Source: JAJNBD01 sp964471475 (GTDB taxonomy: Bacteria; Pseudomonadota; Gammaproteobacteria; CAISUE01). Taken from it: DNA of 64,000 bases. Position 1 is the first letter of the stretch; each line of letters begins with the position of its first letter. Below the pieces are notes generated by a model, which was not told the DNA's origin, did not search any database, and saw only the letters and a program-made list of their open reading frames with translations. Below are positions 40,294 to 48,780 of the stretch, one piece after another. The stretch lies in assembly GCA_964471475.1 (NCBI GenBank), contig CAYYFQ010000009.1, forward strand, positions 1-64,000, in the 5' to 3' direction. The translations under genes were made by a program, and so were the position numbers.

Positions 40294-41430
40294 CTAATAA
40301 AGCTCTTTACCATCTTCTTCAATCATACTCTTAGTCACAGGTCCTCGCATGACGCGATAGATCCATGCAGTATAACCAATCACAATGGGCAAAAATATCA
40401 CCCCTACCCACAACATTAAGGTAAGCGTCAGTTGACTTGAGGAGGCATCCCACACTAATAAACTGTGAGCAGGTGTGGATGAAGAAGGTAGTAATACGGG
40501 AAACATACTGAAACCCACTGTTGCAATAATTCCAGCAATGGAAAGTGCGCTTGCCACAAAAGCAAGCTTACAAGCATTGCCTAAATTTAACACGATACAA
40601 AAAACGGCGCCTGCAAAACCTAAAATAGGCGCATAACGAAAGTAAGGATATTCACCGTAATTATGCATCCATTGGCCAAGCACCATCGCCATTTGTTTAT
40701 GCAAAGGGTTAGAAGGGCCGTCCGTGGCAAGCGCTGAAGTTAAGCCATAACCGGGAATGTGTTGGATCCACCAACCACCCAGGGCAAATAAAATAATACT
40801 TAATAACGCGCACAGCATTGCCGCTTTTTGAGCGCGCCCTTTGAGAGGTGCGAGTGTTTTAGTGGCTACATAATTAGCACCATGCATCGTCAGCATGCTG
40901 ACACTTAATAGACCGCAGAGTAATGCAAAAGGATTAAGGAGCGCAAAAAAACTACCCTCATAAAAGAAACGCAAGCTTTGATCAAAATGAAAAGGTACGC
41001 CTTCTAAGACATTCCCAATAGCTACGCCAAAAATTAAACTAGGAATAAAGCCGCTGAGCATTAGCAACGCATCCCAGGTGGCACGCCAGCGGGGCGTATT
41101 AATTTTGCTGCGATATTTAAAACTGACGGGGCGTAAAATGAAGCCAGTGAGCGCCACAAACATCGCCAAATAAAACCCCGAAAAAGAAGCAGCGTAAATA
41201 TAAGGCCAAGCCGCGAAAATCGCGCCTCCTCCTAAGATAATCCACACTTGGTTCCCTTCCCAAATGGGGCCGAGGGTATTGATGATAATTCTTTTTTCAT
41301 TATCATTTTTAGCAAGCCAGGGTAAGAGGATCACGGCACCTAAATCAAAGCCATCCATAATGGCAAAAGCAATTAATAACAATCCTAATAAAAACCACCA
41401 AATGACACGTAAAATTGTATAGTCAAACAT
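40294..41430 (-). CDS. cydB: Cytochrome bd ubiquinol oxidase subunit II
   Basis: CydB is the structural partner of CydA in the inner membrane. The 378-residue product begins MFDYTILRVIWWFLLGLLLI, then AIMDGFDLGAVILLPW and NTLGPIWEGNQVWII, diagnostic for CydB. About eight to nine membrane helices are visible. It lies 15 bases after cydA. Length equals E. coli CydB (379). Confidence 0.97.
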   Translation of the reverse strand: MFDYTILRVIWWFLLGLLLIAFAIMDGFDLGAVILLPWLAKNDNEKRIIINTLGPIWEGNQVWIILGGGAIFAAWPYIYAASFSGFYLAMFVALTGFILRPVSFKYRSKINTPRWRATWDALLMLSGFIPSLIFGVAIGNVLEGVPFHFDQSLRFFYEGSFFALLNPFALLCGLLSVSMLTMHGANYVATKTLAPLKGRAQKAAMLCALLSIILFALGGWWIQHIPGYGLTSALATDGPSNPLHKQMAMVLGQWMHNYGEYPYFRYAPILGFAGAVFCIVLNLGNACKLAFVASALSIAGIIATVGFSMFPVLLPSSSTPAHSLLVWDASSSQLTLTLMLWVGVIFLPIVIGYTAWIYRVMRGPVTKSMIEEDGKELY

Positions 41431-41445
41431 GATTATCTACTCCTT

Positions 41446-42999
41446 CTATAAAGATTTATTATTTGCAGTTGGGTAGAGATAAGGCTCTGGCCCAATTTTG
41501 ATATATTTCACCATAAGGTAGAGTTCCACTACCGCAAGTGCCGAATAAAAGAGCACAAAACCCGTTAAGCTGATCCATAAATCGGAGGGAGCCAAAGAAG
41601 AAGTTCCCAAAAAAGTTGGGAGAACGCCATCGACTGCCCAAGGTTGACGGCCATTTTCAGCAACAAACCAACCCGTTTCTATAGCTAACCAGGGTAATGG
41701 CAAACTGCAAGCAGCCACCCATAAAAATAGCTTACTTTTCGTAATGCGACGTCGGCAACACACATAAAAGGCATATAAAAAGAGTCCTAGCATGAAAAAT
41801 GCACAGCTCACCATGACGCGGAAGGTCCAGAAAATCGGGCCAACGGGGGGGATGGTGTCGTGAGCGGCTTGCATGATTTGTGCAGGCGTTGCATCGATCA
41901 CGTTTTCCGTATAGCGTTTGAGTAAGAGGCTGTAGCCCAAATTGCTTTGATGTGCTGCTAAAGTTTTTTGAGCGTCTGCATCGTTAGGATTTTTCAATAA
42001 AGTTTGAAGTGCGCTATAGGCTTTTATGCCGTCAATGATGCGTGCTTGGTTTTCAGTCACTAAATTGTTGATGCCTGCAATCGGCTCATCCAAAGAGCGT
42101 GTCGCAATTAATCCTAATACGTAAGGGACTTTGAGCGCGTAGTGCGTAGTCTGCGTTTCAGAATCTGGAATGCCAAAAATGGTAAAGCTTGCAGGAGCAG
42201 TTTCCGTATTCCACATAGCTTCCATCGCGGCCATTTTCATTTTTTGATTTTGTCCATCCAGATAACCGCTTTCATCACCTAAGACAATGACGGAAAGCGC
42301 TGCAGCCAAGCCAAAAGAAGCTGCCACGGTAATAGATCGCAATGCAAAAGCTTTATTGCGGTTGAGGAGTAAATACATGGCGCTAATGCTTAAAACAAAC
42401 ATGGCACCAGTGACATAACCTGCGCTGACGGTATGTACAAATTTGGCTTGCCCGACAGGATTAAACAAAACATCTGCAAAATTGCTGACTTCCATGCGTA
42501 AGGTTTGAAAGTCAAAAAAAGCGCCGGTAGGATGTTGCATCCATCCATTAGCCACCAGAATCCACAAGGCAGATAAATTGGAGCCTAAAGCTACCATCCA
42601 AGTGACGACTAAGTGTTGTACTTTAGTTAAACGTTGCCAACCAAAGAAAAATAAACCTACGAAAGAAGCTTCGAGGAAAAATGCCATAAAGCCTTCAATC
42701 GCAAGTGGAGTACCAAAAACATCTCCCACATAGTGCGAATAATAAGCCCAGTTCGTTCCAAATTGAAATTCCATTGTAATGCCGGTTGCTACCCCCATCG
42801 CAAAGTTAATACCAAAGAGCATCCCCCAAAATTTGGTCATTTGTCGCCAAATGATGCGATTGGTCATCACATAAATGCTTTCCATGATGCCAAGCAAGAC
42901 AGAAAGACCTAAGGTCAAAGGAACAAACAAAAAGTGGTATAAAGCAGTCATACCAAATTGAATGCGTGAGAGGGTAACAACGTCAAGAGAAGCGATCAT
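41446..42999 (-). CDS. cydA: Cytochrome bd ubiquinol oxidase subunit I
   Basis: CydA holds haems b558, b595 and d and the quinol site, reducing O2 with high affinity. The 517-residue product begins LSRIQFGMTALYHFLFVPLT with the haem-ligand His22. GWMQHPTGAFFDF, a periplasmic Q-loop region, and the C-terminal ENGRQPWAVDGVLPT are diagnostic. Length matches the long Q-loop (E. coli-like) subclass (522). It is 7 bases after cydP and followed by cydB and cydX. Confidence 0.97.
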   Translation of the reverse strand: MIASLDVVTLSRIQFGMTALYHFLFVPLTLGLSVLLGIMESIYVMTNRIIWRQMTKFWGMLFGINFAMGVATGITMEFQFGTNWAYYSHYVGDVFGTPLAIEGFMAFFLEASFVGLFFFGWQRLTKVQHLVVTWMVALGSNLSALWILVANGWMQHPTGAFFDFQTLRMEVSNFADVLFNPVGQAKFVHTVSAGYVTGAMFVLSISAMYLLLNRNKAFALRSITVAASFGLAAALSVIVLGDESGYLDGQNQKMKMAAMEAMWNTETAPASFTIFGIPDSETQTTHYALKVPYVLGLIATRSLDEPIAGINNLVTENQARIIDGIKAYSALQTLLKNPNDADAQKTLAAHQSNLGYSLLLKRYTENVIDATPAQIMQAAHDTIPPVGPIFWTFRVMVSCAFFMLGLFLYAFYVCCRRRITKSKLFLWVAACSLPLPWLAIETGWFVAENGRQPWAVDGVLPTFLGTSSLAPSDLWISLTGFVLFYSALAVVELYLMVKYIKIGPEPYLYPTANNKSL

Positions 43000-43006
43000 A
43001 AGTTTT

Positions 43007-43183
43007 TTAGTGAGTAGAAGTTGATGAAGAAGTGGAAGAGAAAATATGCACTAAGCCATTTGCCTGCATGCTTGCGCTCAGGGGATGACTAAAGCAAATC
43101 CACCACAAGGATGTTAATAAAATTACTTTTAAAATCAAGCAGAGTGTAATTTCTTTTGCGAGTCTAAGTTTAGGTTTAGCCAT
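43007..43183 (-). CDS. cydP: Putative cytochrome oxidase small subunit CydP
   Basis: A 58-residue product beginning MAKPKLRLAKEITLCLILKV, with one membrane helix (ITLCLILKVILLTSLWWICF) followed by a Ser/Thr-rich tail ending STSTH. The pattern E-I-x(4)-[LI]-K-x(2)-[LI]-L-x(3)-W-W-x-x-F and its place directly before cydA match the small CydP proteins of proteobacterial bd operons. The stop is 7 bases before cydA. It is the first gene behind the FNR-type promoter. Confidence 0.8.
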   Translation of the reverse strand: MAKPKLRLAKEITLCLILKVILLTSLWWICFSHPLSASMQANGLVHIFSSTSSSTSTH

Positions 43184-43208
43184 GTTTTTTACTCTCTATA
43201 TACCTTGT

Positions 43209-43275
43209 CAGAAAATTATCCTTAAATACGCTTGTGATGCGCATCACAAGCGCGCATGTATGGATAATTATTCTG
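43209..43275. promoter_or_regulatory. Large dyad in the cyd leader with a perfect 24-bp palindrome
   Basis: CAGAAAATTATCC (from 43209) is mirrored by GGATAATTATTCTG (to 43275). At the centre lies CGCTTGTGATGC/GCATCACAAGCG (43229-43252), perfectly palindromic and containing TGTGA-N6-TCACA, the CRP consensus arrangement. If the promoter at 43296-43336 is right it is in the 5' leader of cydP, so it could be an operator or an RNA hairpin. Confidence 0.7.
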
Positions 43276-43295
43276 AAAAATTGTAGTTGCGCGTT

Positions 43296-43336
43296 ATTAT
43301 AATAGATTTTGAGAGTGGCTGATTGATATAAATCAA
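43296..43336 (-). promoter_or_regulatory. FNR-type (class II) promoter of cydPABX
   Basis: TTGATATAAATCAA at 43323-43336 is a perfect FNR/Anr box (TTGAT-N4-ATCAA). On the minus strand TATAAT lies at 43301-43296, with 28.5 bases from the box centre. That gives a box at about -41.5, the class II activator geometry. Transcription would start near 43288, 105 bases before cydP. Confidence 0.75.
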
Positions 43337-43486
43337 GAATTAAGTGTTTTGGGTTGAGATAGCTCGAAAATTTCTAACGGGTGCCAGCGTAGGCGGGCGT
43401 GCCCAGGCAAGTAAGCCTCTTGGGAAGGAGAAGCGAAATGTAGTTATCTTAATAACGTATCGCCAAAAATACTGGGATGATGACGT

Positions 43487-45487
43487 TTAATGTGTGTTCT
43501 TTGGAGGAGAAAATAACTCAACATCAACGTTTTCTATATTTGTTTGGGCGTCATATAATTTCTCGGTAGCGCGGCTTCTAAGGAAAAAAGCTCCAAAGCA
43601 AGTAGTATTGCTGTGCTTAGCTGCTCGACGAATATTGTCTAACCCTTGTTTAAAGTCTTCTGGAGATTTTGTTAAGTTGTCGGCGTTATGCGCATACTCC
43701 ATCATCGCATGGACGCGATGAGGCACGGTTAAAGTTTCTCCATTTAATATAAATTTTTTACCGCCCCAGAAACTGACTTGCTGATGCCAAAATTCGAGTT
43801 TGTCGAGTTTTAATTGTTTGATTAGCGTTTTATTCTTTTGTGCGTTATCACTCTGCACCATTAGCGCTTCATTCTGGTTTGTGTTATTACTCTGCGCAAT
43901 TGACGATGTATTCTTCTTTGGGGGAGTCCAGCCACATCGGTCGCTCAGTGGGGGGGGTTGTGGGTTCGTCCTAAGTCTAGCAAGAGCTTGCTGGGAACTC
44001 GCCTTGAGGGGACCGTGGTAGCCGCGTGCACTCGCCGGTGATTGAGCGAAGAGAGTCGTTTGCGGCGGTGCGCAATCAGGAATTGGATGGAGTGAGGGTG
44101 GCGTCACCGTTGCTACAGGCACCACCTCATTAGGAGAGTTGGGTTCAGCAGCATTATGAGCCTGGGAATTGTTAGAAAGACTTGGTGCGGCGGCAGAGTG
44201 GCTGCTGGCGTTCGAATTTCGATCTTCTGCGCTGCGTTTTGGAGGTGAGGGGCTTTGCTCTGCATTTGATGATGTTAATTTTTCTAATGCTGGTTGTGCT
44301 ATTTCTTTTATGGCATCTTTCAGGTGTATTTTTCCTGAAGTGGGTTTCAAGGGGGGTAGTATGCTCATGAGCTCAACAAACTGTTGAAGTGTTAGCATCT
44401 TGGCCTCTACGGCATTCCGGACACATTGTAAAATATGTTCTTTGAATTGTGAGTTTGAAAGAAGCGATTTTTTTTCTTCAATTTCTTTTATTAAGGCAAT
44501 GCAATCATCCAATGTAGGGGTAAGCTCAATTAAGCGAGGTACAACGTGCTTAATGACAGCGCTGGGCACGCTTTTCTCTGTTGCACTTCCTTTGGAAGCG
44601 GCGATTTGCCGACTCTCAATACTATTAATGAATGAGATGGCAGCATGCAGATCGTGTAGAGTGTCGTCATCTGTTAAGGTATGGCAGATGCTATTAATTT
44701 GCGCGATGGTTTTTGCGCCATTAATTCTGTCGGTAGGATTTCTGCTTGATTTTTCTGTCGTTACCGATGAAGAAGGGGTGATATCTGAAGCCAATGGGCT
44801 GTGACTGGCAGAGCTGCTTCCAATATGATCAAAAGAATTATCAAAAGAGCTTGCAGCCGATGCCCTTCTTTGCGATGGAATATTTATCGGGGGTGAAGCA
44901 GGAAAAGTGACTGCTGTTTCTAGCGCCAAAGTTTTTGGGTAAAACCTAAGTGTTTTACGATCTTCGGAGAGCTGAAATTGGCCGTCGCAACTTGGATCTA
45001 TCGTGTAGTCTATTAAGTGATCAAGAACGGGTGAGCTGATGTTTGTAGGTAAAATAATACGTTCAAGAGTGGGGATGAGTGTGCTGTATAAATACGTTAA
45101 TTTTTTTTCTACTCTATTTTTGGTTTGTTCAGGTGTTTCTCTTAATAAATCACCTTCAGTATTCTCCAGAAGGAGATAAGCATCTTTCGCATTGTCCCAT
45201 ACCGTTTGTGTTATGTCTGCGTCTGGATAAACAAAATAGTATCGAGATTTTAAATTGGTCTTTTGTTGTAAAAGCGTATTGGCCTGTTGGATCAGGAGTT
45301 CGTGATGAGTACGCATTTCTCCACTATGAGTAGCTTGTTTGCTTTCTGCTACCTCTTTGAGTTTTTGAAACTCACGTTGCACTTCCTTATCTTCCTCACT
45401 TACAGATTTTACTGTAACAAGAGCGATAGCTTCTTCTGGTTGGAGAAGCTCTTCTGTTGATTGATATGTAATTTCTGTTCGGGCCAT
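43487..45487 (-). CDS. Large hydrophilic orphan protein, effector candidate
   Basis: I do not recognise this 666-residue protein. It has no signal peptide or membrane segment. The first ~200 residues are helical with likely coiled coil (SEEDKEVQREFQKLKEVAESK). A low-complexity Ser/Pro-rich region follows (RRASAASSFDNSFDHIGSSS; later SPSPPKRSAEDRNSNASSHS). A helical C-terminal domain begins near 560 (LIKQLKLDKLEFWHQQVSFW). The disordered Ser/Pro segments between helical blocks are common in Dot/Icm substrates. No homologue is named here. It is divergent from potA with a long repeat-bearing gap, and convergent with nothing on its 3' side except the cyd promoter region. Confidence 0.6.
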   Translation of the reverse strand: MARTEITYQSTEELLQPEEAIALVTVKSVSEEDKEVQREFQKLKEVAESKQATHSGEMRTHHELLIQQANTLLQQKTNLKSRYYFVYPDADITQTVWDNAKDAYLLLENTEGDLLRETPEQTKNRVEKKLTYLYSTLIPTLERIILPTNISSPVLDHLIDYTIDPSCDGQFQLSEDRKTLRFYPKTLALETAVTFPASPPINIPSQRRASAASSFDNSFDHIGSSSASHSPLASDITPSSSVTTEKSSRNPTDRINGAKTIAQINSICHTLTDDDTLHDLHAAISFINSIESRQIAASKGSATEKSVPSAVIKHVVPRLIELTPTLDDCIALIKEIEEKKSLLSNSQFKEHILQCVRNAVEAKMLTLQQFVELMSILPPLKPTSGKIHLKDAIKEIAQPALEKLTSSNAEQSPSPPKRSAEDRNSNASSHSAAAPSLSNNSQAHNAAEPNSPNEVVPVATVTPPSLHPIPDCAPPQTTLFAQSPASARGYHGPLKASSQQALARLRTNPQPPPLSDRCGWTPPKKNTSSIAQSNNTNQNEALMVQSDNAQKNKTLIKQLKLDKLEFWHQQVSFWGGKKFILNGETLTVPHRVHAMMEYAHNADNLTKSPEDFKQGLDNIRRAAKHSNTTCFGAFFLRSRATEKLYDAQTNIENVDVELFSPPKNTH

Positions 45488-45587
45488 AACTAGTACCTCT
45501 TCTTATAATTAATTGCTCTCTTAGCTACCATTGTATATGATTTTAGCTTAATAAAATATGAAGTTAAGGGCGACTTTTCGGAAGCTT

Positions 45588-45779
45588 CAGGGCGAACGCA
45601 TTATAGAGCCACGCCAGTATTGAATTGTAGAGCAGTTGTTTGAACCGCTGTCATCCCGGCGAAGGCCGGGATCCAATGTGTTAAAGCATTAACGAAATTT
45701 TTTTAAAAGCTTGGATCCCGGCCTTCGCCGGGATGACAGTAGCTCAATGTTGGCGTGGGTTTAAAATGCGTTCCCCGTG
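45588..45779 (+). repeat. 192-bp MITE, copy 1
   Basis: Nearly identical to 57509-57700. The ends CAGGGCGAACGCATT and AATGCGTTCCCCGTG are inverted repeats with two mismatches in 15, and the similarity continues inward through the GTCATCCCGGCGAAGGCCGGGATCC hairpin (in parts). TCGGAAGCTT flanks it on both sides (45578-45587, 45780-45789), a likely 9-10 bp target duplication. No coding capacity. Confidence 0.88.
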
Positions 45780-45789
45780 TCGGAAGCTT

Positions 45790-46018
45790 GATTTCAGGGC
45801 TTCCGTAAAAAACGAAAAACCGAAGTCTGACCTCATAACGTACTATCCTATCAAGATGTAATCATTTACCTTATAAATTTGATTTTATTTGAATTTAACA
45901 TCTTTTTAAGAGGGGCGCAATAGGACGGAAGTCAGCCATGTCGTCTGCAAACATATTGGCAATTTCACCAATTTCAAGGATAATTCTTGTACTTTCTAAT
46001 TAACTACCACACTCCACC
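45790..46018 (+). other. Intergenic region before potA
   Basis: After the MITE copy, GCTTCCG (45808-45814) can pair with CGGAAGC (45781-45787), so the MITE seems to have landed in a small hairpin. The remainder up to potA is AT-rich with no ORF or RNA gene that I can support. The potA promoter should lie here but no unique match stands out. Confidence 0.4.
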
Positions 46019-47128
46019 ATGACCGACTCTATTATTGAACTCATCGGGGTCTCCAAATACTACCACGATACCCCCGTATTACACGAAATTAATTTATCGG
46101 TAAAAAATGGTGAATTTCTTACCTTGTTAGGCCCTTCAGGGTGTGGAAAAACTACATTATTAAGATTGATTTCGGGTTTTGAAGAGCCAAGTACTGGGCA
46201 AATTTGGATTGGGGGGCAGAATATGGAAGGCATTCCTCCCAATCATCGTTATGTGAATACGGTCTTTCAAAGTTATGCGTTATTTCCTCATATGAGCGTT
46301 TTTGACAATGTTGCTTTTGGGTTACGGTGTAAAGGAGTGCCTGCGAATGAAATTAGCGATGCGGTGCATGATGCGTTAAAAATGGTGAAATTAGATGCCT
46401 ATATGCACCGCAAGCCAAATCAATTAAGTGGTGGTCAGCAACAACGTGTGGCGATTGCGCGAGCTGTGGTTAATAAACCGTTAGTGTTATTGCTCGATGA
46501 ACCTTTAAGCTCTCTGGATTATCGCTTAAGAAAAATGATGCAACTTGAATTAAAGCAATTGCAACATGAATTAGGGATTACTTTTATTTTTGTGACCCAT
46601 GATCAAGAAGAAGCATTGTCCATGTCTGATCGTATTGTGGTATTAAGTGAAGGCTACATTGCGCAAATTGGCACGCCACGCGAAGTGTATGAAGACCCCA
46701 CCGATATTGCAGTGGCTAAGTTTGTAGGCGAAGCCAATTTTTTTGCTACGGAGTTAATAGAAGCAGATTCCCATTTTATTGAAGTGATCATTGAGCGCAA
46801 AAAATTTAAATTTAAAAATCGCAAGAATATTAAAGCGGGTGATAAGATTGTGACATTAGTTCGACCGGAAGATTTGCAAGTATGGTCGCTTGCTGAAATG
46901 CAAAATCAAAACACCGATCATATGTTTGCCGCGACGGTGGATCAAGTGATTTATAAAGGGGTGACGGTGGATTTATTATTAACGCTTCACTCAGGCAAAA
47001 AAGTCGCGGCGACACAGTTTTTTAATGAAGATGATGAAAAATTAGATTTCAATGTGGGCGAAGCTGTTTGGGTGGAGTGGTATCCAGGTTGGGAAACTAT
47101 TTTACACTCAGATGAGGAGCTAGAATGA
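46019..47128 (+). CDS. potA: Spermidine/putrescine ABC transporter ATP-binding protein
   Basis: PotA is the ATPase of the polyamine importer. The 369-residue product has Walker A GPSGCGKTT at about 38-46, the Q-loop in VFQSYALFPHMSV, signature LSGGQQQRVAIARA, Walker B LLLDEPLSSLD and the H-loop VTHDQEEAL. A C-terminal TOBE regulatory domain follows (VTLVRPEDLQVW). ATG 46019 begins right after an AC-rich stretch with no good ribosome site. potB overlaps by four bases. Order potABCD is canonical. Confidence 0.96.
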   Translation: MTDSIIELIGVSKYYHDTPVLHEINLSVKNGEFLTLLGPSGCGKTTLLRLISGFEEPSTGQIWIGGQNMEGIPPNHRYVNTVFQSYALFPHMSVFDNVAFGLRCKGVPANEISDAVHDALKMVKLDAYMHRKPNQLSGGQQQRVAIARAVVNKPLVLLLDEPLSSLDYRLRKMMQLELKQLQHELGITFIFVTHDQEEALSMSDRIVVLSEGYIAQIGTPREVYEDPTDIAVAKFVGEANFFATELIEADSHFIEVIIERKKFKFKNRKNIKAGDKIVTLVRPEDLQVWSLAEMQNQNTDHMFAATVDQVIYKGVTVDLLLTLHSGKKVAATQFFNEDDEKLDFNVGEAVWVEWYPGWETILHSDEELE

Positions 47129-47985
47129 AAACGCTTCGTTTCACTTTCAAAAACTTTAGCATCAGCCTCACTTGGTTTTGGCTCGCTTTTTTTGCTTTAA
47201 TCCCGGTGTTTTTAATGTTGATGACCAGTCTGGTGCAGCAGGGCGATAATGAGTTAATTCGTTTGCAATTAACCTTTGCCAATTACACGCAATTGTTAAA
47301 TCCCATGTACATTAAAATTTTTTGGCGGTCTTTGGAAGTGGCTTTTTTAGTCACTGTGTTCTGTTTGATTTTAGCCTATCCTTTGGCCTATATCATTGCA
47401 CGCTTACCTGAGCGCTATAAAAATTTATTGATGTTACTCATTATTATTCCTTTTTGGACCAGTTCTTTAATTCGGACCTATGCCATTGTGGTGTTATTAA
47501 AAGCCAAAGGTATTTTAAATAGTTTTTTATTAATGATTGGCTTGATTCATCAGCCTTTGCAGTTACTTTACACAGATACAGCTGCCGTGATTGGTTTAAT
47601 TTACACGTTGTTGCCCTTCATGATTTTGCCACTTTACTCCACGATTGAAAAATTAGACACGAGGCTTCTTGATGCGGCGCGCGATCTTGGTGCGAACAGT
47701 TGGCAAATTTTTTGGCGCATATTGATTCCTCTTACGATGCCTGGAATTATTGCAGGTTGTATGTTAGTGTTTTTGCCCGCCATGAGCTTGTTTTATATTC
47801 CCAATATCTTGGGGGGCGCTAAGACGATGTTTGTAGGAAATCTTATCGAAAATCAATTTTTAGCAGCGAGGAATTGGCCGCTGGGCGCCAGTATTAGCAT
47901 TATTTTGAGTTTATTAATGGGTTTAATGTTGTATGCTTATTCCAGATCACAAGGGAAGTTAAAGGGTGAACTTGCTGGAGACTAA
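47125..47985 (+). CDS. potB: Spermidine/putrescine ABC transporter permease PotB
   Basis: PotB is one of the two channel subunits. The 286-residue product has six hydrophobic segments and the ATPase-docking EAA-type loop LLDAARDLGANSWQIFWRILIPLTMPG (in parts, near 190-215). SFLIRTYA-like SSLIRTYAIV near residue 112 is also typical. It is coupled to potA by an ATGA overlap. potC begins 24 bases later. Confidence 0.95.
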   Translation: MKTLRFTFKNFSISLTWFWLAFFALIPVFLMLMTSLVQQGDNELIRLQLTFANYTQLLNPMYIKIFWRSLEVAFLVTVFCLILAYPLAYIIARLPERYKNLLMLLIIIPFWTSSLIRTYAIVVLLKAKGILNSFLLMIGLIHQPLQLLYTDTAAVIGLIYTLLPFMILPLYSTIEKLDTRLLDAARDLGANSWQIFWRILIPLTMPGIIAGCMLVFLPAMSLFYIPNILGGAKTMFVGNLIENQFLAARNWPLGASISIILSLLMGLMLYAYSRSQGKLKGELAGD

Positions 47986-48009
47986 CCAACAAACAAGGCA
48001 AATGATTCA

Positions 48010-48780
48010 ATGAACAAAATTAGCAAAATACTTTACTCTCTATTTATTTATTTTTTCTTTTATGTGCCCATTATTATTCTCATTATTTACTCATTTAATA
48101 ATTCCTCTTACTCCTTGGTGTGGCATGGATTCACATGGGAATGGTACAAAGAGCTCTGGCAAGATTCCGACTTGCAAGTAGTCACGATGCATTCGCTGGT
48201 TATTGGCGTCTTAGCAGCCAGCATTGCGACAGTGCTTGGCACGATTGCGGCAGTGAGTTTATACCGTTATCAATTTCACGGTAAAAAATTATTGCATGCT
48301 TTAATTTTTATTTTAATTGTGTCGCCTGAAATTGTGATGGGAATTTCTTTGCTTATATTATTTTCTGCCTTAAAAGCGCCTCTTGGCTTTTGGACATTGT
48401 TACTTTCGCATATTACTTTATGTTTTCCTTTTGTTGCAGTGACTATTTACAGCCGATTAATTGGATTTGATAAAAATATTTTTGAAGCTGCTAAAGATCT
48501 GGGCGCAAAAGATTTCATTATTTTTTTTAAAATTATCGTGCCATTGCTAATGCCGGCCATTTTAGCGGCGTGGCTGCTTAGTTTTACGTTATCGCTTGAT
48601 GATGTCATGATTTCTTATTTTGTGACAGGGCCTGATTTTAATATTTTGCCTCTCCAAATTTATTCGATGGTACGCTTAGGAGTGACGCCCGAAATTAATG
48701 CTTTATGCGCAGCGTTATTTGTAATTACTCTAGTGATTGTTACGGTCTCTCAATTGGCTTTGCAAAAGAAGGATTCATGA
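48010..48780 (+). CDS. potC: Spermidine/putrescine ABC transporter permease PotC
   Basis: PotC pairs with PotB to form the channel. The 256-residue product has six membrane segments, the opening VPIIILIIYSFNNSSYSLVWHGFTWEWY (in parts), EIVMGISLLILF, and the EAA loop FEAAKDLGAKDFIIFFKIIVPLLMPA (in parts). Length is standard (E. coli 264). Its stop overlaps the potD start. Confidence 0.95.
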   Translation: MNKISKILYSLFIYFFFYVPIIILIIYSFNNSSYSLVWHGFTWEWYKELWQDSDLQVVTMHSLVIGVLAASIATVLGTIAAVSLYRYQFHGKKLLHALIFILIVSPEIVMGISLLILFSALKAPLGFWTLLLSHITLCFPFVAVTIYSRLIGFDKNIFEAAKDLGAKDFIIFFKIIVPLLMPAILAAWLLSFTLSLDDVMISYFVTGPDFNILPLQIYSMVRLGVTPEINALCAALFVITLVIVTVSQLALQKKDS

